Source: Streptomyces geranii (lineage in GTDB: Bacteria > Actinomycetota > Actinomycetes > Streptomycetales > Streptomycetaceae). From it: a stretch of DNA of 64,000 bases. The first letter of the stretch is position 1; every line of letters starts with the position of its first letter. The position numbers and the translations under genes were made by a program. The stretch is from assembly GCF_002954775.1 (NCBI RefSeq), contig NZ_PJME01000039.1:31954-95953 (forward strand), in the 5' to 3' direction. Below are positions 56,773-64,000 of the stretch, piece after piece. The notes below the pieces were generated by a model, which saw only the letters and a list, made by a program, of their open reading frames with translations, was not told the origin of the DNA and did no database searches.

Positions 56773-59286
56773 GTGATCCGTTACGACGCCCTGGACGTCC
56801 TGCCCGTACGCGGTGCCCTGCCCGCCCTCACCGAGGCACTCGACGCGCACGGCACCGCCGTCCTCGTGGCGCCGCCCGGCACCGGCAAGACCACGCTGGT
56901 GCCGCTGGCGCTGGCGGGGCTGCCGGCGGACGGCGGGCCCGCGCGACGGGTCGTGGTCGCCGAGCCGAGGCGGATCGCCGCGCGGGCTGCGGCGCGGCGG
57001 ATGGCGTGGCTGCTGGGCGAGCAGGTCGGCGCGAGCGTCGGGTACACCGTGCGCGGCGAGCGGGTGGTCGGGCGGCACACACGCGTGGAGGTCGTCACGA
57101 CGGGTGTGCTGCTGCAACGGCTGCAGCGGGACCAGGAGTTGCCGGGCGTCGACGTGGTCGTGCTCGACGAGTGCCACGAACGGCACCTGGACGCGGACAC
57201 GACGGCGGCGTTCCTGGTCGACGTACGGGCGGCGCTGCGCCCCGAACTGCGGCTGCTGGCGGCGTCGGCGACGACCGACGCCGAGGGCTGGGCGGCGCTG
57301 CTGGGCGGCGCCCCCGTGGTCGAGGCGGCCGGGGTGTCGTACCCGGTGGAGGTGGTGTGGGCGCCGCCGGCCCGTCCCGTACGGCCGCCGCACGGGATGC
57401 GGGTCGACCCGGCGCTGCTGACGCATGTGGCGTCGACGGTGCGGCGGGCGCTGGCCGAACGGGCGGGCGACGTCCTGTGTTTCCTGCCCGGCGTGGGCGA
57501 GATCGCGCGCGTGGCGGGCCAGTTGCGGGATCTGGGTCCCGCGGTGGAGGTGCTCCAGGTGCACGGGCGTGCGCCCGCGGCTGTGCAGGACGCGGTGCTG
57601 GCGGACGGGACGGGCCGCCGCGTGGTGCTGGCGACATCGGTGGCGGAGTCGTCGCTGACGGTTCCCGGGGTGCGGGTGGTCGTCGACTCGGGGCTGGCGC
57701 GGGAGCCGAGGGTGGACCACGCGCGCGGGCTGAGCGCGCTGACGACGGTACGGGCCTCGCAGGCGGCCGGGCGGCAGCGGGCGGGGCGGGCCGGGCGTGA
57801 GGCGGCGGGGGCGGTGTACCGCTGCTGGGCGGAGGCCGAGGACGCCCGTCTGACGCGTTTTCCGGCGCCGGAGATCAAGGTGGCCGACCTGACGGCGTTC
57901 GCCCTCCAGGCGGCCTGCTGGGGCGATCCCGACGCCTCCGGGCTGGCATTGCTGGACCCGCCGCCGGGCGGCGCGATGACTGCGGCCCGGTCGGTGCTGA
58001 CGGCGATCGGCGCGGTGGACACCACCGGCCGTGCCACGACGCGGGGCACCCGCATGTCCCGCCTCGGCCTGCACCCCCGGCTGGCCCGCGCCCTCCTGGA
58101 CGCGGCTCCCGTGGTGGGCGCGTCCCGTGCCGCCGAGGTGGTTGCGCTGCTGAGCGAGGAGCCGCCCCGGGAGTACGGCGACGACCTCGCGGCGGCCTGG
58201 CGCACGGCCCGGCACGGCAACGACGCGTACGCGGCCCGCTGGCGGACGGAGGCCCGGCGGCTGCGCTCGGCAGCACCGGATTCCGCCCCTGGGCAATCCG
58301 CGCCCGCTGTCGGCGACGACCACGCCGTCGGTCTGGTCGCCGCGCTCGCCTTTCCCGAGCGGGTCGCCCGCGCCCAGGGCGGCTCGTATCTGATGGTGTC
58401 CGGTACGCGTGCCGAGGTCGGTGACGGTTCCGCGCTGCGGGGTGCGCCCTGGATCGCGGTCGCCGTGGCGGACCGGCCGGTCGGGGCCGGGCACGCGCGC
58501 GTGCGGCTCGCCGCCGTTGTCGACGAGGACACCGCCCGGTCGGCCGCCGGTGCGCTGCGCTCCTCGGGCGAGGAGGTCCACTGGGCCGACGGGGACGTCG
58601 TCGCCCGGCGGGTCGAGCGGCTCGGGGCGGTGGAGCTGGCGGTGCGTCCGCTGCGGAACCCCGACCCCGCCCTCGTACGCGAGGCCCTTGTCGAAGGGCT
58701 GCGGCAGGACGGGCTCGGGTTGCTGCGGTGGTCGTCGGACGCCGAGGTGCTGCGGGAGCGGCTCGCGTTTCTCCGGCTGCGCCTGGGCGATCCGTGGCCC
58801 GACGTCTCCGAAGGCGCCCTCCACGCGCGCGTGGACGAGTGGCTGGAGCCGGAGTTGGGCCGGGCGCGGCGGCGGGGCGATCTGGGGCGGATCGAGGCCG
58901 GGCAGGCGCTCAACCGGTTGTTGCCGTGGGCCTCCGGGGAGGCCGGGCGGCTCGACGAGCTGGCGCCCGAGCGGTTCGCCGTGCCCAGTGGGTCCAGGAT
59001 CCGGATCGACTACTCCGACCCCGAACGGCCCGTGCTCGCCGTGAAGTTGCAGGAGATGTTCGGACTGCGGGAGTCGCCCCTCGTGGCCGGGGTGCCGGTC
59101 GTCGTGCATCTGCTGTCGCCCGCCGGGCGGCCCGCCGCCGTCACCGCGGACCTCGCCTCCTTCTGGGCGGACGGCTACAAGGGCGTGCGGGCCGAGTTGC
59201 GCGGGCGGTATCCGAAGCATCCGTGGCCGGAGGACCCGGCGACCGCCGAGCCGACCCGGCACACGAACGCGCGGCTCAGGCGGTGA
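56773..59286 (+). CDS. hrpB: ATP-dependent helicase HrpB
   Basis: An 837-residue DEAH-box helicase of the HrpB group, RNA/DNA helicases of unclear role. Motifs are Walker A APPGTGKTTLVPLAL, VVVLDECHERHLDADTT (DEAH position reads DECH), AESSLTVPGVRVVVDSGLAREP and QRAGRAGREAAGAVYR, with the HrpB C-terminal domain after residue ~650 (LPWASGEAGRLDELAPERFAVPSG). The GTG at 56773 begins MIRYDALDVLPVRG; a longer frame would start inside the upstream terminator. Its end overlaps the convergent DUF3068 gene by 11 bases. Two CACGCGCGCGTG copies lie in its 3' half. Confidence 0.94.
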   Translation: MIRYDALDVLPVRGALPALTEALDAHGTAVLVAPPGTGKTTLVPLALAGLPADGGPARRVVVAEPRRIAARAAARRMAWLLGEQVGASVGYTVRGERVVGRHTRVEVVTTGVLLQRLQRDQELPGVDVVVLDECHERHLDADTTAAFLVDVRAALRPELRLLAASATTDAEGWAALLGGAPVVEAAGVSYPVEVVWAPPARPVRPPHGMRVDPALLTHVASTVRRALAERAGDVLCFLPGVGEIARVAGQLRDLGPAVEVLQVHGRAPAAVQDAVLADGTGRRVVLATSVAESSLTVPGVRVVVDSGLAREPRVDHARGLSALTTVRASQAAGRQRAGRAGREAAGAVYRCWAEAEDARLTRFPAPEIKVADLTAFALQAACWGDPDASGLALLDPPPGGAMTAARSVLTAIGAVDTTGRATTRGTRMSRLGLHPRLARALLDAAPVVGASRAAEVVALLSEEPPREYGDDLAAAWRTARHGNDAYAARWRTEARRLRSAAPDSAPGQSAPAVGDDHAVGLVAALAFPERVARAQGGSYLMVSGTRAEVGDGSALRGAPWIAVAVADRPVGAGHARVRLAAVVDEDTARSAAGALRSSGEEVHWADGDVVARRVERLGAVELAVRPLRNPDPALVREALVEGLRQDGLGLLRWSSDAEVLRERLAFLRLRLGDPWPDVSEGALHARVDEWLEPELGRARRRGDLGRIEAGQALNRLLPWASGEAGRLDELAPERFAVPSGSRIRIDYSDPERPVLAVKLQEMFGLRESPLVAGVPVVVHLLSPAGRPAAVTADLASFWADGYKGVRAELRGRYPKHPWPEDPATAEPTRHTNARLRR

Positions 59287-60268
59287 CCGGTTCGGGGGCG
59301 GAGGTCTCCGCGGGGACGGGGTCGGCCGGGCGCCGTCCGCGGGCCTCCAGGTAGAGGGCGAGGGCCAGCAGGAGCACGCCCAGGGAGAGGAAGCCCCAGG
59401 GGAGGTACGACGTCATCAGCAGGACCAGTACGCGCTGGGACTTGACCAGGTCGACCGTCGACTCGATGTAGTCCTCGCGCATCTTCACGTGCCCGGCGAA
59501 GGCCGTCACCTTTTCGCGCCCCCCCAGGAGGGTGCCTCCGCGCAGTTCCTCCTGGTGGATCTCCTCGCCGTAGACGGGCGCACCGGTGACCGGCTCCACC
59601 CAGAACTTGCGGACCGTGGTGTACCAGCGGGTGGTGCCGGTCGCGGCGACCGTCTCGGGGGTGATGCCCTCGACCGGCATGGTCCTGGGGAAGGGCACCT
59701 TCGTCCACGGGATGGTCTGTTCGAAGTAGTAGACCGAGACGCCGCGGAAGTCCCGCGTCCCCTTGTAGTGGATGGGGGCCGTCACGCGCGCCTGTGCGTC
59801 GAAGTACTCGTAGTCCCGTTTCTCCACCAGGAAGGGCCACTTGAACTCGATGCCCTCCCGTTTCACCGGGGTGCCGTCGACCATCTCGCCGGTGGCGTGG
59901 ACGGGTTCCTGGGTGTGCGCGTCGAAGATGTAGCGCTCGGGGATCTTCGAGACCATCTTCCCGTCGGGCCCCTGGACGTAGGAGAGGCCGTCCCAGACGA
60001 CCACGTCCCGGCCGGCCGTCTTCTCGATCTTCTCCGACGCCTCGACGTCGCCCTTGAGGGTCTGCACGATGGTGACCTTGGAGACCTTCTTGGCCGTCAT
60101 CGTGCCGTAGTCGAGCAGGGTCGCGTCCTTCGCCTCCAGCACCATGTCCTGGTACTGGTTGGCGGGCACCTTGGCCAGGCGCGGGAAGGCGTACCAGCGC
60201 AGCAGCGGGGACAGCGCCGCGAAGAACACGGCGAGGGCGAGCAGAACCAGGCCGGACTTGCGGCGCAT
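59276..60268 (-). CDS. DUF3068 (PorA-like) membrane-associated protein
   Basis: A 330-residue protein with an N-terminal signal/membrane helix (SGLVLLALAVFFAALSPLLRWY), a large extracytoplasmic domain and a C-terminal membrane helix (LPWGFLSLGVLLLALALYLEARG). Family features are FEQTIPWTKVPFPRTMP and WYTTVRKFWVEPVTGAPV. DUF3068 proteins are actinobacterial, some annotated as porins. The ATG at 60268 has GGGAGGGAGG upstream. It follows the small SPW_0924-type gene by 33 bases, so they form an operon. Confidence 0.93.
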   Translation of the reverse strand: MRRKSGLVLLALAVFFAALSPLLRWYAFPRLAKVPANQYQDMVLEAKDATLLDYGTMTAKKVSKVTIVQTLKGDVEASEKIEKTAGRDVVVWDGLSYVQGPDGKMVSKIPERYIFDAHTQEPVHATGEMVDGTPVKREGIEFKWPFLVEKRDYEYFDAQARVTAPIHYKGTRDFRGVSVYYFEQTIPWTKVPFPRTMPVEGITPETVAATGTTRWYTTVRKFWVEPVTGAPVYGEEIHQEELRGGTLLGGREKVTAFAGHVKMREDYIESTVDLVKSQRVLVLLMTSYLPWGFLSLGVLLLALALYLEARGRRPADPVPAETSAPEPVTA

Positions 60269-60301
60269 CTCGGCCTCCCTCCCGGAGGGGTACGGCGGCG
60301 G

Positions 60302-60436
60302 CTACGGGTGTGACGGGACGGTGGTGAGCATCGGCTTCGGGGACGTCTTGCCCGTCGGCGTGCCCACGGCCGTGAGCGTGAGGACGAGGGCGAACGCGAG
60401 GGCGAGACCGGCGGCGGCGGCGATCAGGGCACGCAT
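60302..60436 (-). CDS. SPW_0924-type small membrane peptide
   Basis: A 44-residue peptide starting MRALIAAAAGLALAFALVLT, with one membrane helix and a short Thr/Pro/Lys-rich tail ending VPSHP. I recognise it as the Streptomyces small protein family named SPW_0924, found beside DUF3068 genes. GGGGAGG lies six bases before the ATG. Function unknown; operon with the DUF3068 gene suggests a shared envelope role. A -10-like TACGGT (60493-60488) would promote the pair. Confidence 0.82.
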   Translation of the reverse strand: MRALIAAAAGLALAFALVLTLTAVGTPTGKTSPKPMLTTVPSHP

Positions 60437-60545
60437 ACGGGGCCTCCCCGGGCGCCGACGGTGAGCTGACGGGGTGTCAGGGCGGGCACCGTAGCAACGG
60501 GCGGCCGAGATGAGAACAACTCGCGCAGACGAAGCGCACACGAAA

Positions 60546-60576
60546 GCGGCACCCCTCGCCGTGAACGGGGTGCCGC
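60546..60576 (-). terminator. Terminator after the lytic transglycosylase gene
   Basis: GCGGCACCCC (60546-60555) pairs perfectly with GGGGTGCCGC (60567-60576); on the minus strand TTTCG follows. It lies 29 bases after the stop. Confidence 0.8.
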
Positions 60577-60604
60577 GGTCGTACGTATGAACGCGCAGAA
60601 GCCT

Positions 60605-62365
60605 TTACGCGCTCGGGGAGGCGGAGGCCGACGGGCTCGCCGATTCCGTCGGGGTCGCCGATTCCGTGGGGGATTCGGTGGAGGTGGGTGCCGCCGTCAC
60701 GGTCAGTTCGACCGTCAGGGTGGCGCCGCCGGTGGTGGTGACGCGGAGCAGGAAGGTGCCCGCGGTGTCGTCCGCGTACAGCTTCGGCAGCTTGAGGAGG
60801 CCGTTCGCGTCCGTTTCGAGGCCCGTGAGGGTGCGGACCGTCTTGCCGTCCGCGTCCTTGAAGTAGGGGCCCTTGTCGTTCACGGTCGCGTCGGTGGCCG
60901 AGGTGATCAGGGTGGCGGTGGCCGCGACACCGTCCGCGACGGCGCCGTCGTACGTCGCCTTCACCTCGACCTGGTCGGCGAACTCGCCGCCCGCCACGCA
61001 GGTGAGCGCGGTGGTGCCGGTCCGGGCGAGGGTGTCGGCGGCGCGGGCGGTGACGGTGGCCGCGTAGTCGAGGGCGCCGACCGTACGGCCGACGACGACC
61101 GCGCGGACCGTGAAGTCACCTGTCTTCTCGCCCGCCTTGAGCGTGGGCGCGACCGCGACCCCCACGCTGTCGGTGACGACCGTGGCGACGCTCTCGCCGC
61201 CGGTGAAGGTGGTGTCGGTGTCGCCGACGATCGTGAAGCGGATCCTGACCTTGCCGACGGACTTGCCGGCCGAGGTCTCCGCGCGCGTGCTGATCTTCTT
61301 GGTGAACGTGTCGCCCGCCGTCGCGGTGAGCTTGGCGGTGCCCGCGTCCTCCAGGTGGTCCACCGTGTCGGTGGGCGTGGGCACGGGGGTGGGGCTCGGC
61401 ACAGTCGGCTTGTCCGGCTTCGGCGGGGTCGGGGTGCTCGTGCCCGGCGTGCTCGGGCCGGTGCTCGGCGTCGTCGTGCCCGGCGACGGCGTGGTGCTCG
61501 TCCCGGTCTTGTCGTCGCTGCGGCCCGTGGGCAGCGTGCCCGTGCCGTCCGGGATCTCGTGGGTGCCCTTGCGGTAGTACTCCAGCCACGACAGGACGAG
61601 GTTCAGATAGTCCGTCGAGTTGTTGTAGCTGAGGATCGCGCGGTTCAGATCGGCCTGCGTCGACAGGTCCCAGCCGTACCGGCACAGGTAGTGGCCGGCG
61701 GCGAGGGCCGCGTCGTAGATGTTGTTGGGGTCCGCCTTGCCGTCGCCGTTGCCGTCGCGGCCCGCCCACGCCCAGGTGGACGGGATGAACTGCATCGGCC
61801 CGACGGCGCTGTCATAGCTGCTGTTGCCGTCGTAGACGCCGTTGTCGGTGTCCCTGATGAGCGCGAAGCCGTTGCCGTCGAGCTGCGGGCCGAGGATCGG
61901 GCTGGTCGTCGTGCCGTTCGCGTCGACCTGGCCGCCGCGGGCCTGGCCCGACTCGACCTTGCCGATGGCCGCGAGGAGCTGCCAGGGCAGGTTGCACTGC
62001 GGCTTGGCCGCGCCGAGCGCCGCCTCGGCCTTCTTGTAGGCGTCGAGGACGGTCGCGGGTATGCCGGCCTCGGCCTCGCCGCGCGAGACCGGCGTGCCTA
62101 TCACCGCCGACTGCGAGGGGTTCGGGCTGGGGTTGGGGCTGTTGAGCGGCGGAAGGTCCGTGTGGTAGGGCGAGTTGCCCGTCGCACTCGCACTGTCGTC
62201 GACCGTCGCGTCGGGCACGGACTGAGAGTCGGCGGCGGTCTGTCTGCCCTGGTCGTCGACGACCGCCCCCGGAGCCTGGGACGCGGACAGTGCCGCGACC
62301 GCGAGCGCGGCCACAGCCGTGGTCGCCGCCCCCTTGCGGAGCCTCCTGCCGATGTACGCCGCCAT
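60605..62365 (-). CDS. Secreted lytic murein transglycosylase with Ig-like C-terminal region
   Basis: A 586-residue exported protein. Residues about 1-34 are a signal peptide with a basic start (MAAYIGRRLRKG). Residues about 105-250 are a lytic transglycosylase domain (LLAAIGKVESGQARGG with the catalytic Glu, SAVGPMQFIPSTWAWAGRDGNGDGKADPNNIYDAALAAGHYL). A Thr/Pro-rich linker follows, then an Ig-like/Big-type region (about 315-560) and a Ser/Thr/Glu/Pro low-complexity tail. It cleaves peptidoglycan glycan strands. The ATG at 62365 has GGAGGGG upstream. The long leader contains a perfect palindrome near the ribosome site. Confidence 0.93.
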   Translation of the reverse strand: MAAYIGRRLRKGAATTAVAALAVAALSASQAPGAVVDDQGRQTAADSQSVPDATVDDSASATGNSPYHTDLPPLNSPNPSPNPSQSAVIGTPVSRGEAEAGIPATVLDAYKKAEAALGAAKPQCNLPWQLLAAIGKVESGQARGGQVDANGTTTSPILGPQLDGNGFALIRDTDNGVYDGNSSYDSAVGPMQFIPSTWAWAGRDGNGDGKADPNNIYDAALAAGHYLCRYGWDLSTQADLNRAILSYNNSTDYLNLVLSWLEYYRKGTHEIPDGTGTLPTGRSDDKTGTSTTPSPGTTTPSTGPSTPGTSTPTPPKPDKPTVPSPTPVPTPTDTVDHLEDAGTAKLTATAGDTFTKKISTRAETSAGKSVGKVRIRFTIVGDTDTTFTGGESVATVVTDSVGVAVAPTLKAGEKTGDFTVRAVVVGRTVGALDYAATVTARAADTLARTGTTALTCVAGGEFADQVEVKATYDGAVADGVAATATLITSATDATVNDKGPYFKDADGKTVRTLTGLETDANGLLKLPKLYADDTAGTFLLRVTTTGGATLTVELTVTAAPTSTESPTESATPTESASPSASASPSA

Positions 62366-62796
62366 ACGGAGAACCCCTCCCGTGGGCGACAAGTCGCCCT
62401 GCTCCATGTGTTTTCGCCCGGTACCGATCGATCCGACCAGTCCCGACCGATCCCGGTCAGCCTTGAAAACCGGCCATTTCGCCCGATTTCGCGCCTTGTT
62501 CGCGTGTTACGCCTTCATTGCGCTTCGGTGTTCGACCATGCTCCCCGGCAGGCCGACCCAGGCGACCCTACGACAACTTGTGTTGCACGGACACCCGTTC
62601 GTGCCCGTTATTCACCGATTGGCCACCTGTGATTCTGTCGCGCTCCGTGGACCCGAGTGGCCCGTACGTGCCCTTTCACTCACCCCCACGACCACCGTTC
62701 CACCGCCCGTCGCAGCTCGCGGCCGTCCCGCATACTGGACGCCGATGATCATCGGGGCGGTTCGCCCATGCCCGACATCCGTTCCAGGGAGCCCAC
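62366..62796. other. Divergent intergenic region between transglycosylase and DUF4184 genes
   Basis: 431 bases without a gene. A minus-strand -10 box TAGGGT (62570-62565) could start a transglycosylase leader of about 190 nt; its -35 is unclear. The bases near 62430-62480 contain repeated GGTCGG/CCGATC words. I looked for a ydaO-type riboswitch and did not find its GGGTGAA signature. Confidence 0.45.
62384..62399. promoter_or_regulatory. Palindrome GGGCGAC-AA-GTCGCCC in the transglycosylase leader
   Basis: A perfect 7-bp inverted repeat lies about 19 bases before the transglycosylase start. In RNA it would form a compact hairpin just upstream of the ribosome site and could limit initiation. 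Confidence 0.45.
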
Positions 62797-63732
62797 TTGC
62801 CGTTCACTCTCAGCCATGCGGCGGCCGTACTGCCCGCCGTACGCGCCGACGGAACCGGACGCGGCCGACTGGTACCGGCGGTACTCGTCGCCGGCTCCTT
62901 CTCCCCCGACCTGACCTACTTCGCGGCGAGCGCGCTGCCCGGGGCGATGGAGTTCGGCAGCTTCACCCACTCCTTCCAGGGCGTCTTCACGGTCGACGTG
63001 GCCATCGCCTGCGCCCTGGTGGGCCTGTGGCTGTTCCTGCGCGAGCCCCTGGTCGCCCTGCTGCCCCGCGCCCACCAGGGCCCGCCGGCGGCCCTGCTGC
63101 GCTGCGGAACGCCCCGCGCGCGGGTGACCCCTTCCCTCCTCCTGCGCTGGTACGCGTCGGCCGCCCTCGGCGCCCTCACCCACGTCGTCTGGGACGCGTT
63201 CACCCACCACGACCGGTGGGGCGTACGGCTGTTCCCCGTCCTGGACAGCCCACTCCGGGGCTCACCGCTGTACTGGTACCTGCAGTACGGCGGTTCGGCG
63301 CTGGCCGCGGTGGTCATCGCGGGGTTCGTGTACTACGCGCTACGCCGGACAGGCGCGCGCAGGCCCACGGGCGTACCCGCGCTGTCGGTACGGGACCGGT
63401 GGCTGGCCTCCGCCGTCATCGGCGGCTGCGCGGCGGTGGGGGCGGTACAGCGGGTGCTGCGCTGGTGGGCGCACTGGGGCGCGACGGCGAAGCCGTGGGA
63501 GGTGATCCCGACCCTGTGCTTCGGCATCGGCGCGGGACTGCTGCCCGGACTGCTCCTGTACGCGGCGGGAGTGCGGGCACGGCGGTCCGGGGGACGGGCG
63601 GGGACTCGTGCCCCGGAGGCCCACCCGCTTCGCACCGGGGGTCACGCGGAGGGGCGTGCGGAGGACCGGCCGGAAGGGCACGACCCGGATCACGCGGGCG
63701 GGCGTGCCGGGGGGCGTACGGGGTCGCGCTGA
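62797..63732 (+). CDS. DUF4184 membrane protein
   Basis: A 311-residue membrane protein opening with the family signature PFTLSHAAAVLPAV. It has five to six helices, SFSPDLTYF and DAFTHHDRWGVRLFPVLD (His/Asp-rich, possible metal site). The C-terminal ~55 residues are a His/Arg/Gly/Asp-rich cytoplasmic tail. Function unknown. The TTG start at 62797 is chosen because GGGAG lies five bases upstream and the signature begins at once. Confidence 0.88.
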   Translation: MPFTLSHAAAVLPAVRADGTGRGRLVPAVLVAGSFSPDLTYFAASALPGAMEFGSFTHSFQGVFTVDVAIACALVGLWLFLREPLVALLPRAHQGPPAALLRCGTPRARVTPSLLLRWYASAALGALTHVVWDAFTHHDRWGVRLFPVLDSPLRGSPLYWYLQYGGSALAAVVIAGFVYYALRRTGARRPTGVPALSVRDRWLASAVIGGCAAVGAVQRVLRWWAHWGATAKPWEVIPTLCFGIGAGLLPGLLLYAAGVRARRSGGRAGTRAPEAHPLRTGGHAEGRAEDRPEGHDPDHAGGRAGGRTGSR

Positions 63733-63899
63733 CCGGTGCGGAGGGGTTGGCGCGGCCAACGGCGTCTCCAGCCGGCCCAGAGGCGGCCTGCCCGGCCGGG
63801 GTGGGCGGTGAGGGGGGTGCCTCCGGGGAGGCGGGCTGTGCTGGCGTCGGCGGCGAAGGTGCGGGTCGCCGTCCGGCGGGTGAGCGTGCGTATACCCAT
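63690..63899 (-). CDS. Possible small conserved protein
   Basis: A 69-residue frame beginning MGIRTLTRRTATRTFAADAS followed by TARLP, motifs I recall from a small Streptomyces protein family. AGGAT lies eight bases upstream of the ATG. The C-terminal half is Pro/Arg-rich and overlaps the end of the convergent DUF4184 gene by 43 bases. Coding status is uncertain because all frames here are open. Confidence 0.45.
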   Translation of the reverse strand: MGIRTLTRRTATRTFAADASTARLPGGTPLTAHPGRAGRLWAGWRRRWPRQPLRTGQRDPVRPPARPPA

Positions 63900-64000
63900 G
63901 CCCGCATCCTGGCGGGCGTGCTCTGAGGGGGCGTGTTCGCAGGGGCCACGCGAGTGACGCGCCCTCCGGGGGGGTGGGGCGGGGCGGGCTCGTTGTCGGG

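Noticed and set aside
62366..62796. ydaO (cyclic di-AMP) riboswitch before the transglycosylase gene
   Set aside because: GGGGAG occurs, but the conserved GGGTGAA and later core elements are absent in the minus-strand leader.

Overview
The window is a stretch of Streptomyces-type actinobacterial chromosome. Base composition is very GC-rich, with near-universal G/C third positions and many GTG starts. It also carries lineage-typical families: TerD, MHYT, DUF397 with a WhiJ-like regulator, an SPW_0924-type peptide and a MocR regulator. The order uvrB ... coaE - PAC2 protein - rpsA - hrpB looks like conserved chromosomal core. No rRNA, tRNA, CRISPR array, insertion sequence or prophage was found. 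About 62 protein genes are supported.

Layout. 1-7.6 kb: a partial TerC membrane protein behind a likely yybP-ykoY (Mn2+) riboswitch, two TerD-family proteins, uvrB, an MHYT membrane protein and ogt. 7.7-17.5 kb: an MFS transporter, glutathione-independent formaldehyde dehydrogenase, a pseudouridine salvage pair (psuG and a PfkB kinase), CorA, a CBS protein and small conserved genes. 17.6-26.4 kb: an orphan GltD, a CMD/AhpD-like gene divergent from a MocR regulator, a PEP-synthase/rifampin-phosphotransferase-like enzyme coupled to a membrane protein, a Cys phosphatase and a Methyltransf_19 protein. 26.5-29.2 kb: a WhiJ-like regulatory locus (XRE regulator and DUF397 protein, divergent ATPase) and a 57-residue gene. 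29.4-35.8 kb: DUF899, amidohydrolase, EEP-family, FUSC and nucleotidyltransferase genes. 35.9-39.4 kb: a TIR-STAND NTPase divergent from a small protein that repeats its C-terminal domain. 39.5-46.5 kb: GNAT, RidA and GH6 genes, then an NCS1 transporter/hydantoin-racemase pair divergent from its likely GntR regulator. 46.6-53.8 kb: proline iminopeptidase, family-5 UDG, S4 protein, DoxX, methyltransferase, acyltransferase, TPR, coaE and PAC2 genes. 54-64 kb: rpsA, methyltransferase, hrpB, DUF3068/SPW_0924, a lytic transglycosylase and DUF4184.

How it works together. A promoter motif of the RecA-NDp/PafBC type (TTGTCAGTG-N8-TANNNT) precedes uvrB, ogt, coaE, a terD gene and a phosphatase gene with identical spacing. 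At uvrB, ogt and coaE it predicts leaderless mRNAs and fixes the start codon. Much of the window may therefore answer to DNA damage. The most novel-looking locus is the TIR-STAND NTPase. It shares a C-terminal domain with its divergently transcribed neighbour, has overlapping back-to-back -10 boxes with that neighbour, and carries a strong internal Shine-Dalgarno and start just before the domain. A second unexplained signal is the 12-bp palindrome CACGCGCGCGTG, present 11 times, ten of them inside unrelated coding sequences.
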